A DNA stretch of 64,000 nt from CAIRTM01 sp963723235 (GTDB taxonomy: Bacteria > Desulfobacterota > WTBG01 > CAIYCZ01 > CAIRTM01), in NCBI GenBank assembly GCA_963723235.1, contig CAVRPV010000006.1, positions 186,001-250,000 on the forward strand, written 5' to 3'. Position 1 is the stretch's first letter. Each line of letters starts with the position of its first letter. Shown here one piece after another: positions 46,344 through 55,994 of the stretch. The position numbers were made by a program, and so were the translations under genes. Under the pieces are notes generated by a model. It did not search any database and was not told the DNA's origin. It was given only the letters and a program-made list of their open reading frames with translations.

Positions 46344-47815
46344 GACGTTTTGCTCCGGAACCGGATGGAGGGTCCAGCCACAACCCGGCATTTAAAATAT
46401 GTTTCGGGTCAAGAGAATCCTTAACAGCGCGATACAGCGCGCGATAGCCTTCAGACCAGCAACCGGCATTCAACCTGCTCATCATGCCCTGATTATAAAC
46501 ATCCAGCAGGCCCATTTCATGGGTGAATTTTTGAAAGTCGCATATCATTTCGCGTGCGAAAGTCCTGAGCTCAGGCGAGTCGGTATCCTTGAAGAATGCG
46601 TCCACTTCTCCGGTAATACTGCACTGATCGCTGGGAGCGAAAAATTCAAACCGGGCCTGGCATTCAAATCCCCGGCGGGCGCCCTCGGCAAGCCTTTCTT
46701 CGCGCCATGCAATCAGCCGGGGATACACTTCGGCAAAACGCGTGCGCGGCATGTTGAACGGCAGCCACGCGGCAAGCCCCAGACCGTTAAAAAAACCCAG
46801 TCCGAACATCTCCATCTCGCTGTCCGGACCACCACCGCCGCCGGCCATCATGTCCTCAAGCGCGTCCATCTCAGGCGTGCGCTCACCGCCCAGCTTTTCT
46901 GCAATGGCACTGAGCGCATCGCGCTTTGCATCCATTTCCGCTTCGGTGTGCCCCTGCATGATTGCCCAGCACGGTAAAGGTTTTTGAAGCGCTTTCATCA
47001 GCGGAAAAAAGCTCGTTGGCGCCAGGGCCGAAAACAAGAATCGGATCGAAAGGGTGCGGGTTCACACGGGCAACATGCGCCCTGATAATCTCAAGTACCT
47101 TTTCAAGCTCAGTAAACACAAAAATGCTTGCGCGGGTAACCGGCGGCAGGCCCAGCAAACGAACCGTCACCTCGGTTTTAACTCCGAACGCGCCTCCATC
47201 ACCGATAAACAGACCGGTAAAATCAGGGCCGCCCATAATGCGGCTGTAGGCCTCTTGCAGAAGGGTATGCGTACCGGGACCTCCTCCGGTGCGCACCACG
47301 GTTCCATCGGGCAGAACCACGGTCAAACTGATGATCTCCCACCAGATGCCACCGCCGCCGGCCGCGCCTGAAAGCCAGCCACCGAACGAAACCGTATGCG
47401 AGGGAGCTGCAGGAACAAACAAATAAAAACCGGCCTTGTTACAGGCCTGCTGCAGCCGGCTCATGATGATGCCGGCCTCAGCCCTGACCGTCATGCCCTG
47501 CGGGTCCATGTTCAGAATTTTGTTCATGCGGGTCATGTCCAGCAGCAGATTTTTTCCGGGCACACCCGGCGGCTGTCCGTAAATGCTTGATCCGCCGCCA
47601 CGCACCACAACCGGCACCCCATGCCGCGAGGCCAGGGCCATGATGCGTGATACCTCCTCAGTACTTCCGGGCCGCACGATTACGGCAGCATCGGTACCGC
47701 CAAACAGGCTGGCATCCTGCCGATAGGCAAACCGGGCTGCGGGCGCGTCACTTACATAGCCCTCACCGACAATATTCTTAATTTCGCGGATACATTCTGG
47801 TGTCATAGGATTCAT
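46336..47815 (-). CDS. FAD-linked oxidase, GlcD-like (one frameshift)
   Basis: A VAO-type flavoprotein. The N-terminal half has the FAD-binding FAD_binding_4 pattern V-V-V-R-G-G-G-S-S-I-Y-G and S-F-G-G-W-L-S-G-A-A-G-G-G-G; the C-terminal half has the FAD-oxidase C domain ending K-H-I-L-N-A-G-L-W-L. The frame breaks in an A6 run at 47005-47010; removing one base joins G-A-N-E-L-F to P-L-M-K-A-L-Q-K-P-L and gives about 492 residues. Substrate is not determinable; (S)-2-hydroxyacids are common for the family. The start may be 47815 or 47806. The downstream CCG protein is its likely partner. Confidence 0.82.
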
Positions 47816-47905
47816 CCAAGTCAACAAAACATGCTCATCTGCCCGCGTACACCTTCACGCTGGTACGCTTTTTTCAAAGACGTATATGTAGATATAAGCG
47901 CTCCG

Positions 47906-48610
47906 TTAAAAAACCTCGTCAAAAACCCGGTGCGTAGTTTCCTCGCCAAATACATCGATCATAAACGGATAGCCCGGATCATTGGCCTTCATAAGCGTGC
48001 GCAGTTGCTGTTTGCGCTGCAGGTAGTACTGCCGGTCTGCGCCATCAACCGTACCGGCTCCCTGCACCAATTTCAGATAGGCCGCAATATAATTCGCGGC
48101 AACGCCCGGCACCAAATCAATGCCTTCCTGTGAAATCATGGGAATAAACTTGTACGGCGACAGCGCATATACCGTGCGCGAGGGCAGATCAACGGCCTTC
48201 TGAATAATGGTCTCACCCAGTGTTGCAAGCGCATCAACCTTGAGATCGTCCATGCCCTCAACATACTGCGCGGCATACTCCGGCCAGGCGATAATGTCCA
48301 TAAGCGGTATAAAATCGAATACCGGCACATTCATCACCTCCGGCACGATCGTAAGATTGCACCACAGAATCGGAAAATTGTGCTCGTCATCCGGCCATGC
48401 CATCGCGGTTGACTCCTGGACGCCCGTTTCATCAATGATAATGGTGCAAAATACAATTTTTTTAAATTTTTCAGCCCGGAAAACCTCAAGAGAAATACTG
48501 CCGCCGTCAGCCTGTATGCTGCGCAGAGCCGGATCGATTGCAACGTCGGTAAGGGGAAGCTGCATGAATGCCTTTTTTGTTTCCTGCACGAATGCGTTGA
48601 TCTGTGTCAT
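47906..48610 (-). CDS. Ferredoxin-dependent bilin reductase-like protein
   Basis: 234 residues, no signal peptide. The length and landmarks fit the PcyA/HY2 family (Fe_bilin_red): a strand with E-V-F-R-A-E-K-F-K-K; then W-P-D-D-E-H-N-F-P-I-L-W-C-N-L-T at 72-87, matching PcyA F-P-R-P-E-Y-D-L-P-M-F-G-C-D-L; then the C-terminal A-N-D...V-F-G-E-E...V-F, matching N-D...A-F-G-E...L-F. The PcyA catalytic Asp aligns with Asn 85 and the catalytic His region has no His. So either the chemistry differs from known bilin reductases or it binds another ligand. It lies between an SDR gene and the GlcD/GlcF-like pair in one direction. The assignment is mine from memory of the motifs and needs a profile search. 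Confidence 0.5.
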   Translation of the reverse strand: MTQINAFVQETKKAFMQLPLTDVAIDPALRSIQADGGSISLEVFRAEKFKKIVFCTIIIDETGVQESTAMAWPDDEHNFPILWCNLTIVPEVMNVPVFDFIPLMDIIAWPEYAAQYVEGMDDLKVDALATLGETIIQKAVDLPSRTVYALSPYKFIPMISQEGIDLVPGVAANYIAAYLKLVQGAGTVDGADRQYYLQRKQQLRTLMKANDPGYPFMIDVFGEETTHRVFDEVF

Positions 48611-48703
48611 GACTCCGGATCCTCCCTTTCGTATGGTTATGTTCCTGTCCGTTCCCTATAGTAGTGCAGCACGGCATGTGCGCTTCCTGCACGTTGTGCC
48701 GGA

Positions 48704-49497
48704 CTACCAGCACCAGTCCGTGCCGCCGTCAACGCTCAGGTTTTGGGCGGTAATATAGGCATGCGTCCGACAGAAGCCAGAAACGCAACAGCTGCGGCGA
48801 TTTCTTCGGCTTTACCCGCACGCGGGATCAGTACCTGGCCGCTTTTGACCGACTCCTCGACCAGCCATTCGGCAAACGCGCCCGGTTCCATCATCATTTC
48901 CTTTTCAACATTGGCATAAATTTCGGTTGCGACCACGCCCGGTGAAACACAATTGACGCGGATACCCATGGGCGCAAGGCATTTCGCCAGGTTCTTGGTG
49001 AACTGGATGACCGCAGCCTTTGACGACGGATACGCGCCGGCCATCGTCTTGCTGCCGCGCGCAACCAGAGAGCCGATCGTCACGATACTGCCCTGCACGC
49101 CGTTATCCATCATATTCTGAGCACAGGATCGGCAGAACAGAAATGAACCGCGCACATTGATCGCATAGACCCGGTCCCATTCCTCGGCGCTGATTTCAAG
49201 CGCGGATGATACCTGCTCGGTTACAGCGGCATTGGAAACCGCCACGTCAATCGGGCCGAAAGCTGCGGCCGCCTCAGCGATCATGTTTTGAATCGCGGAC
49301 GGATCAGCTACATCCGTGCGCACAAACATGGCAGTGCCGCCCTGCGCCCGCACCTCATCCACAACCCGATTGCCGTTATCGGCATTGCAGTCGGCAACCA
49401 CAACACGCGCTCCTTCGCGCGCGAACAGGTGCACGATACCTCTTCCGATACCGCTTCCGCCTCCTGTAACAATTACATGCTTGTCCTGAAAACGCAT
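48704..49497 (-). CDS. Short-chain dehydrogenase/reductase (one frameshift)
   Basis: 264 residues from ATG 49497 with GAGGAGG upstream. The Rossmann motif T-G-G-G-S-G-I-G-R-G, N-A-A-V near residue 90, catalytic Ser/Tyr/Lys in I-G-S-L...A-Y-P-S-S-K and R-V-N-C-V-S-P-G are intact. The last frame ends early at 48736, but adding one base near 48760 continues A-Y-I-T-A-Q-N-L-S-V-D-G-G-T-D-W, the usual SDR C-terminus, to TAG at 48704. It is the first gene of a run with the bilin-reductase-like, GlcD-like and GlcF-like genes. Confidence 0.88.
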
Positions 49498-49564
49498 TGC
49501 TGGGCCTCCTCTGCTGTGTGCACCGTCAAAACAGCCATAAAAAATACGGCAACAGTGAAATAGG

Positions 49565-49570
49565 ATTATA
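49565..49570 (-). promoter_or_regulatory. Possible -10 box upstream of the SDR gene
   Basis: A perfect TATAAT on the minus strand 68 bases before the SDR start; the -35 region (TAGAAT at 17 bases) is poor. The 327-base gap 49498-49824 holds this and the hairpin at its far end; I see no gene in it. Confidence 0.3.
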
Positions 49571-49807
49571 GTTTGATATCCAACCATATTCTATTTAGCA
49601 TACTCACTCCCGCTTTGCAAGAACTGCTCTGTAAAAAATCACCACCGGCGTTCTCAGGGGCATAATTGTTTCGCGTAGATGGTCGTGCACGCATGCGTCA
49701 ACGTGGCATTCGAGCAGCAAAGCTGTTGCGCATGCAAACGATTGACAGGAAGAGATGAGTACAACATGCGGTAGCATGCATAGGCGTTAACAAATGAAAT
49801 TCTGCCC

Positions 49808-49837
49808 TGCACACACAATCGTTGTCATGTGTGTGCA
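49808..49837. other. Perfect 10-bp hairpin over the RNase II/R-like stop codon
   Basis: TGCACACACA (49808-49817) and TGTGTGTGCA (49828-49837) are exact inverted repeats around a 10-base loop that holds the stop codon of the RNase gene. No T-run follows, so it is not a standard terminator. It would fold at the 3' end of the coding region of the mRNA. Confidence 0.6.
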
Positions 49838-51825
49838 TCCTGCAGCAGGCGGGCACTGATACTGCCGTTGAAAGGATCAATATCCTTGAGCAGCACCTGC
49901 ACCTCGCTGCCCGGATCATAGCAGCTATTGTCAGGGGACTCAGCGCTCAGCTCAAGCAAAAAATCGGTCAGCAGCACGGTGTGCGTTTTTTTACGCCGGG
50001 AGATAACGACAGCCCGCAGCGCCTGCCCCTGCAGCGGCTCCATCTTCTTGAGCAGCCAGTAACGCCTGCGCTCGTTTTCAACCAGGGACGCCCTGGTGAG
50101 CACGGGCTGAAGCGCTGCAGAGATGTCGCGCAGCTGAGCGCCTGAATACAGGGGCTCCTGTGCCTGCAGGGAAGCTACAAGCTGGCGCTGCATGACCAGG
50201 TCAAGGTATTTTCTCATCGGCGACGTAGTGGAACAATAGCAGTCAAGTCCAAGTCCTGCATGCGCCCGCGGCGAGGTATCCGGTATCGTCCGGTTAAAGG
50301 CATGCCGCAGACGCAAACGGTCAGACAGCGGCAGGTCATCGCGCGCAGCCACAACAACAGAGCGAGCGGGTTTCTGCGTACGATACAGTGCAGGCACACC
50401 GTGCTCTCTGAGATACAGCGCGGCACTGTGATTGGCCAGTATCATGCACTCGGCCACCAGGGCCTGGGCCGGTGTTTCACGCTCGCGTACACTCAACACG
50501 ACCTCGCGACTGTTCTCAAGCCTGACCTGCAACTCAGGAATAACCATGCCGGACGCTCCTGCAGTCAGCCGCCTTTCGCGCGCCCGCATCACATGATCAT
50601 ACAGCTGCTGAAACACTCCGCCCGAGCGTATGTCTTCATCAACGTCCTGGTAGCTGAGCCTGCGCGTCACCCGGATAGTGCTCAGCTGCAGAGTTCGTTC
50701 GCGCGCGCAGCCGCCGGCATCAAGGGTAATAAACACGGTCACAACCGGGCGATCTTCTCCGGCAATCAGGCTGAGGCGCTTCTCGGACAAGGCAGGCGGC
50801 AGCATCGGTGTCGCGCCCTCCGGCAGATACAATGATGTACCGCGCCTGGAAGCTTCATGGTCAAGCGCGCAGCCGGACGGCAACAGCGAGGCTGCATCGG
50901 TTATGTGTATGCCGACACGCAGATCACCGTCGACCTGTTCAAAACTGATAGCATCATCAATATCACGTGTGCTGGAATCATCAATCGACCAGGCCTCAAG
51001 GTTGCGTAAATCGCAGCGCCGGCCAACGGACGCATCAACAAGCAGGTCAACTTCCTGAAGAACATCATCAGGCCAGGTACACGGCACGCTATAGCGCTCA
51101 AACAAAAGATTTTCATCGGGTAAGCAGCCCCCTATGCGGACCAGTATATTGAAACATTCCCTGCGATCAAGAGCGAGTCCGGCCTGCTTGAAAATCGAGC
51201 GGATGTGCGCATACTGCGGCGCGCCCGTTCCGAACACTGCAAACTGCCTCAGATACCCGGCACACAGATCGCGCACGGCATCTTCCGGTTCCCGGCCGTT
51301 TACAAACGCGCTCAGCCAGGCAGCGCAGCGTTCAATCTCCATGCGCTGGGCGTTCTCCTGCGCAGCGCACTCCCTTGCCAGATCGACCTGCTGCGGGCTG
51401 AGGGCCAGATAGTGCTCGCCGTTAAACTTGAAATAGACGCGCTCATGCTGCAGAGCCCGTACAACGGCTGCAGCATGGTCACTGCCGGCTGCCTCTCCGA
51501 AGACAGCCCGGGCAAGTTCAGCCGGGCTGTATGTAGAATCTTTCCGGTCAAGTGCCGACCAGAGCGTTTCAGGATCTATCGTTTCCGCAATCCGGATCTG
51601 TTGCTCTTCAACTGCGGCGAGCATGCCCAAAATCCGCTGCGTATCCCGGGCGTCAACACCCGCAAGCGGCTGCGCATGGACAACACGCTGCACCGGAAGG
51701 CGCACGTGCAGGTCACCGGCACACAGCACCTGCAGGTGAATATCGGCCTGCGCTGTGCAGAAGCCGGTAGCAAGCTCGCCATGCTGAAAAAACATTACCA
51801 GTCTGCCGCTGTACATATCATCCAT
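49825..51825 (-). CDS. RNase II/RNase R family exoribonuclease
   Basis: 666 residues, 3'-5' hydrolytic exonuclease type. The RNB catalytic motif S-I-D-D-S-S-T-R-D-I-D-D-A-I with its Asp cluster lies near residue 280, and the downstream T-S-P-M-R-K-Y-L-D-L-V-M-Q-R-Q motif is typical. The N-terminal cold-shock-like barrels are shortened and diverged, and a small C-terminal beta domain remains. The length is closer to RNase II (644) than RNase R (800+), so I leave the symbol open. The gene lies between a uvrD-type helicase and the SDR operon. Confidence 0.87.
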   Translation of the reverse strand: MDDMYSGRLVMFFQHGELATGFCTAQADIHLQVLCAGDLHVRLPVQRVVHAQPLAGVDARDTQRILGMLAAVEEQQIRIAETIDPETLWSALDRKDSTYSPAELARAVFGEAAGSDHAAAVVRALQHERVYFKFNGEHYLALSPQQVDLARECAAQENAQRMEIERCAAWLSAFVNGREPEDAVRDLCAGYLRQFAVFGTGAPQYAHIRSIFKQAGLALDRRECFNILVRIGGCLPDENLLFERYSVPCTWPDDVLQEVDLLVDASVGRRCDLRNLEAWSIDDSSTRDIDDAISFEQVDGDLRVGIHITDAASLLPSGCALDHEASRRGTSLYLPEGATPMLPPALSEKRLSLIAGEDRPVVTVFITLDAGGCARERTLQLSTIRVTRRLSYQDVDEDIRSGGVFQQLYDHVMRARERRLTAGASGMVIPELQVRLENSREVVLSVRERETPAQALVAECMILANHSAALYLREHGVPALYRTQKPARSVVVAARDDLPLSDRLRLRHAFNRTIPDTSPRAHAGLGLDCYCSTTSPMRKYLDLVMQRQLVASLQAQEPLYSGAQLRDISAALQPVLTRASLVENERRRYWLLKKMEPLQGQALRAVVISRRKKTHTVLLTDFLLELSAESPDNSCYDPGSEVQVLLKDIDPFNGSISARLLQDAHT

Positions 51826-51906
51826 CGATCAATTCCAACGCCAAAGGCAAAGCCCCTCACCGGATATCCCTCCGGCAAAGGCCCCTGCCCTGTTAATAAT
51901 GACACA

Positions 51907-52050
51907 TTCGTAAAAAGTCAAAAACAGACAACAAAGTAAAAAGCTCCAGATGCAAGGCGCGCAAATCCGAAGAAATGAGGCGTACTTGTCGTACGCCGCA
52001 ATGATCCCGATGAATGCGGGACGCAACGCCGCAGATGGACTTTTTACGAA
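51907..52050. repeat. Palindromic interspersed repeat, copy 5
   Basis: Perfect 13-base terminal inverted repeats TTCGTAAAAAGTC (51907-51919) and GACTTTTTACGAA (52038-52050). The core holds GATGCAAGGCGCGC and the hairpin GGCGTAC-TTGTC-GTACGCC (51979-51997), then GATGAATGCGGGACGCAACGC. It ends five bases before the UvrD-type stop codon. Confidence 0.88.
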
Positions 52051-52054
52051 GTTG

Positions 52055-54010
52055 TCAATAATAGTCTTCCCGGTATTGCTCATAGCAATCCTCTGATATT
52101 TCACGCAAGAAACGCGACGGGTCCATCCTGACACTGGAGCCGCCCCGGTCACGGGCCCACTGCGGGGACAGCAGGTACAGGGAATCCTTGGCACGCGTCA
52201 CGGCAACATAAAACAGCCGGCGCTCCTCCTCTTCCTCATCCACTGATTCAATATTGTTCTGATTCGGGAACCGGCCCTCGACCAGCCAGATAATGAACAC
52301 GCTCGACCACTCAAGGCCCTTGGCCTGATGAATGGTGGAGAGTTTAATGCGCGGGCGCGCATCAGCATCATCACCCTCCTCACTGCTGCTCATCAGCGTC
52401 AATTCAGTTAAGAAATCAGTCAACGTGCCGTACTGCCAGGCAAAGCGTATCAGTTGTTCAATATCATCGGATCGGGTGTTCGCATCACTGTAGCGCGAAC
52501 GCATGAACTCCGCAAACCCGCCATCATAGAGAGCACGCACAACTTCGGCCGGTGCAACGTCCTGCCCGCAGCTGCGCAGCACATCCAGCAGAGCACACAA
52601 CGTTTCCCAGTAGTCCCGTGCTTTTTTGGGAACTTTCGCAGTAACGCGGGAGCTCCGGCTGTCAGCCAGCGGCTCTCCGGCGCAGAGCAGCTCAATCAGT
52701 TTACGGGCAATAATATTGCCGATACCCGGCAGCATCTGCAGTATGCGGTTCCATGAAACCTCATCGCGGGGATTGACGAGCAGTTTCAGGAAGGCTACCA
52801 GGTCCTTGACATGGGCCTGTTCAAAAAAACGGATCCCGGAGCGCACATCAAAGGCAATACCGCGCCTGCCCAGTTCAAGCTGCAACTCCATGCAATGATA
52901 ATGCGCGCGGTACAGCACGGCGATTTCATCCGGTGAGTGGCCCTCGTGCATCATTTCCTCAATGCGAATTGCCACGAACTGGGCCTGCTGCTGCTCGCTG
53001 TAGGGCCTGATCAGCACGGGATGCGTGCCGGCATCTTTGACTGCCTGCAGCTCCTTGGGAAACTGTTTCAGGTTGAACGTGATGCTTTGGTTGGCAAGGG
53101 ATACGATGGCCGGGCTGGAGCGGTAATTATATTCCAGCTTGTACATCCTGGCATCCGGGTAGCGCTCGGGAAACCGCATGATATTTGCAAAATCAGCGCC
53201 GCGAAACGAATAGATACTCTGGGCATCATCGCCCACAGCCATGATGTTGCGGTGTTCCCCGGCAAGCACATCGCAGATATCGGCCTGCAGGCGGTTGGTG
53301 TCCTGGTATTCGTCTATCAGGACATGCTGAAACTTCCCGGCATAGTAGCGGCGCAGCTCATCCTGTTCTTCCAGCAGCCCCAGCCACAGGCACAGCAGAT
53401 CGTCAAAATCACACACGTTAAGTCTCTGCTTGCGCTTCTGATAGCTGCTGAACACTGCGCTGATTACATCGGTATAATCGTAGAAATAAGGATAGCGCGT
53501 CTCAAGCATGTCCGCCACGGCGCAGCGCGTATTGCGCACCAGGCTGTACATGTTTGCAAGCACATTGCCCTGCGGGAGCAGGCTCTCTTTTTTAGTGTAG
53601 CCCATATCATCAAGGCAGGCCTGCATCACATCACAGGCATCCCGGCGGTCAAGAATGGTAAAGGAGGGATCCAGTCCGGCCAGCTTGGCATGCGTGCGCA
53701 GCACGCGGGCGCCGACCGAATGAAACGTGCCGCCCCAGAGGGCCTGCATGTCAAAAGGCACCAGGCCTTCAACCCGGAAGAGCATCTCCCGCGCAGCCTT
53801 GTTGGTAAAGGTCAGCAGCATAATGCGTCCGGGCTGAATGCCGGATTCAATCAGGTAGGCGACACGGTAGGTAAGGGCCCTGGTCTTGCCGCTGCCGGCC
53901 CCGGCAATAACCAGCAGGGGGCCGTCGCCGGCAGTCACCACCTCAAGCTGCTGAGGGTTAAGCTCCTGCGCATAGGATCGCGTGGTTTTGTTTTTCAATC
54001 CGGTCATCAT
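52055..54010 (-). CDS. UvrD/Rep-family DNA helicase
   Basis: 651-residue SF1A helicase. Q-motif L-N-P-Q-Q-L-E-V, Walker A A-G-A-G-S-G-K-T-R-A near residue 37, Walker B L-I-D-E-Y-Q-D-T, motif III G-D-D-A-Q-S-I-Y-S-F-R-G-A, motif IV Y-N-Y-R-S, motif V T-I-H-Q-A-K-G-L-E-W and motif VI Y-V-A-V-T-R-A-K-D are all intact. It is shorter than UvrD (720), like PcrA/Rep-like helicases of deltaproteobacteria. It unwinds DNA in repair or replication restart. Confidence 0.92.
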   Translation of the reverse strand: MMTGLKNKTTRSYAQELNPQQLEVVTAGDGPLLVIAGAGSGKTRALTYRVAYLIESGIQPGRIMLLTFTNKAAREMLFRVEGLVPFDMQALWGGTFHSVGARVLRTHAKLAGLDPSFTILDRRDACDVMQACLDDMGYTKKESLLPQGNVLANMYSLVRNTRCAVADMLETRYPYFYDYTDVISAVFSSYQKRKQRLNVCDFDDLLCLWLGLLEEQDELRRYYAGKFQHVLIDEYQDTNRLQADICDVLAGEHRNIMAVGDDAQSIYSFRGADFANIMRFPERYPDARMYKLEYNYRSSPAIVSLANQSITFNLKQFPKELQAVKDAGTHPVLIRPYSEQQQAQFVAIRIEEMMHEGHSPDEIAVLYRAHYHCMELQLELGRRGIAFDVRSGIRFFEQAHVKDLVAFLKLLVNPRDEVSWNRILQMLPGIGNIIARKLIELLCAGEPLADSRSSRVTAKVPKKARDYWETLCALLDVLRSCGQDVAPAEVVRALYDGGFAEFMRSRYSDANTRSDDIEQLIRFAWQYGTLTDFLTELTLMSSSEEGDDADARPRIKLSTIHQAKGLEWSSVFIIWLVEGRFPNQNNIESVDEEEEERRLFYVAVTRAKDSLYLLSPQWARDRGGSSVRMDPSRFLREISEDCYEQYREDYY

Positions 54011-54182
54011 ACTCCGGGTAAGGATATCGTCAGAATGCGAATTTCACTGTCAGGCGCCCGGCGCTCATCCTGCGCGGACATATCGCTGTTGTGCTCTGAA
54101 AGTGATGCGTGATTGGATGTGCCTGCCGTAGATGCATCAATATACGAGGCGGGTATCTGGTGATTACTGTCGGCCCGGCGCA

Positions 54183-55322
54183 TCAGCTGTCGCGGCCCGG
54201 TCCTTGTGCGGACAGTTTCAGGCACTCAAAAACCAGCCGAATAAAGCGATCATGTTCATCAATGGCCTGCCGGACCTGCAGTACAAGCAGGTTGGGCACT
54301 TGTAGCATATCAAAACTCATTTTGGCAATGTCTTTTTGCGTGGTGATCAGGTAATCGACCTCGCCTGCCCGGGCGGCAATCCGTTGAAAATCATGCGGGC
54401 TGTAGCGATGATGATCGGGGAATACCAGTGGACGGCTGTAGCTCACGCCAAGTCCGGCCAGCATACTGAAAAAGTTCCCCGGATCTCCGATGCTGCACAG
54501 CCCGGCGGCCGTGCGGCCGCAGACGGCTTCCAGTTCAAGGGTGCGGCCGCTTGCAGGATGCAGCAGGCCGGTTGGTTTAAAGCGGGCGCGAAAAATCGCC
54601 GCATCGGGATGCATGGCAGCTATGCGGTGTTCGAGTTCCTCGGGATTGCTGTGCGAATCGACCTTGGTGATAACGATGATACGGGCGCGGCGCAGGGCGC
54701 TCAAGGGTTCGCGCAGGATTCCGCGCGGCAGCAGTGCTCCGCAGCCGAAGGGATTGCGCGCATTGATAAGCACAATATCAAGATCGCGCTTGAGCTTCAG
54801 ATGCTGAAAACCGTCATCCAGCACCAAAACATGCGGGTTGAATCGCTCACAGGCCAGCATGCCGCCCCGAAAGCGGTCGCGCGCGGTAATGACCGGTATG
54901 CCGCCCAGGGACTGCGCCAGCATAAAGGGCTCATCGCCTGCCTCCCGTGCAGTGGCAAGCACCGTGTCCCTGTCGGACACAATCAGCGGAGCGCGCGAGG
55001 TTCCGCCGTAGCCGCGGCTCACAACCGCCGTGTACAGGCCCGCATCGGCAAAAGCCCGCGCCACGAGGCTCACGGTCGGTGTTTTGCCGGTACCGCCCAC
55101 GGTAATGTTGCCGATGGTCACCACACGACAGGGAAGTTGCCGGCTTTTGAGCACGCCGCGTGCGTACAAACGCGTGCGCGCTGCAACGACCAGACGAAAC
55201 AGCAGCGAGCACAGCCACAGCGGCAGCAGCAGCAGGCTCACAAGCGGGCCCGGCTCCTGCTCGTGCAGCATTTTCTCAAAAGCGGCGCGTACTCTCACCA
55301 TCGACCCTCGTGCCATACGCAA
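54183..55322 (-). CDS. lpxK: Tetraacyldisaccharide 4'-kinase
   Basis: Phosphorylates the lipid A precursor at the 4' position at the inner membrane. 379 residues with an N-terminal membrane helix (about 27-48, L-L-L-L-P-L-W-L-C-S-L-L), the P-loop G-N-I-T-V-G-G-T-G-K-T-P and the LpxK motifs V-S-R-G-Y-G, G-D-E-P-x-M-L-A and V-L-D-D-G-F-Q-H. It shows the cell makes lipid A and has an LPS-type outer membrane. It is flanked by a flavoprotein gene and a helicase gene in the same direction. Confidence 0.95.
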   Translation of the reverse strand: MRMARGSMVRVRAAFEKMLHEQEPGPLVSLLLLPLWLCSLLFRLVVAARTRLYARGVLKSRQLPCRVVTIGNITVGGTGKTPTVSLVARAFADAGLYTAVVSRGYGGTSRAPLIVSDRDTVLATAREAGDEPFMLAQSLGGIPVITARDRFRGGMLACERFNPHVLVLDDGFQHLKLKRDLDIVLINARNPFGCGALLPRGILREPLSALRRARIIVITKVDSHSNPEELEHRIAAMHPDAAIFRARFKPTGLLHPASGRTLELEAVCGRTAAGLCSIGDPGNFFSMLAGLGVSYSRPLVFPDHHRYSPHDFQRIAARAGEVDYLITTQKDIAKMSFDMLQVPNLLVLQVRQAIDEHDRFIRLVFECLKLSAQGPGRDS

Positions 55323-55352
55323 TGCCCGGCAACCCGCCGGGGCATGCGCCGG

Positions 55353-55994
55353 TTAGCTGTTTGCGGCGCGGTACTGCCTGATGGTCTCAACCAGGTTCCT
55401 GCCAAGCTCAAAGGCTTTCTGCAGGCGCACGTCAAACTCCTCGTCGGTCATGTTTTCAACACCGCCGCAATACAATTTCTGCACCGTATCGATTTCCTCA
55501 AACAGCAAATGGGCCTCAAAAGCCTCGTAGCAGGGCTCACCCATTACCTCTTCAAGATAATCTTCACAATTGGCGGTCACGATAAACGAAGCCTTTTTCA
55601 TGAAGTTCTGGGCAATACCGGGCCGGGCAGCCGGAATTTTGCCGAAGTCTTCGCGTGATTTATAGGTCAGGGCGATTTTACGCTCGAGAAAGGTTTTAAT
55701 CAGGGCCGTGCAGAACATATCGTAGGACGGACTTGAAAAGATGTAGCCATCGGCCTGAATATACTCATCGAGAATAGAGCGCACGTCGTCCTTGAGCGGA
55801 CAGGTGCCGATGGTCAGCTCCGGCTTGTTCAAAAAACAGTTGCCGCAGCCCATGCAGTATTTGATGTTGTATTTTATAAGCTCAAAATTTTTGATTTCAG
55901 CTCCCGCGCTGGCAGCACCTTCCAAAGCCTTCTGTGTCAGGCGGCTGCATTTGCCTTTCAGGCGCGGGCTGCCCATGAATGCGAGTATTTTCAT
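55353..55994 (-). CDS. Iron-sulfur flavoprotein / NAD(P)H-dependent FMN reductase
   Basis: 213 residues from ATG 55994 (GAAAGGATC upstream). Flavodoxin-like fold with FMN loop G-S-P-R-L-K-G-K-C-S near residue 8 and S-S-P-S-Y-D-M for the second loop. A Cys set C-M-G-C-G-N-C...G-T-C-P-L-K near residues 50-75 is typical of iron-sulfur flavoproteins. Electron carrier or quinone/FMN reductase; the partner is unknown. Confidence 0.85.
   Translation of the reverse strand: MKILAFMGSPRLKGKCSRLTQKALEGAASAGAEIKNFELIKYNIKYCMGCGNCFLNKPELTIGTCPLKDDVRSILDEYIQADGYIFSSPSYDMFCTALIKTFLERKIALTYKSREDFGKIPAARPGIAQNFMKKASFIVTANCEDYLEEVMGEPCYEAFEAHLLFEEIDTVQKLYCGGVENMTDEEFDVRLQKAFELGRNLVETIRQYRAANS

Noticed and set aside
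47906..48610. Calling the protein a working PcyA
   Set aside because: The catalytic His and Asp of PcyA are not conserved and no heme oxygenase gene is in the window.
52937..54112. 391-codon plus-strand open frame
   Set aside because: Antisense to the UvrD-type helicase, whose motifs are all intact; no start signal or domain.
54336..55658. 440-codon open frame on the plus strand
   Set aside because: It is antisense to lpxK and the flavoprotein gene, both with clear motifs; its translation is low-complexity His/Gln/Arg-rich text without domains.
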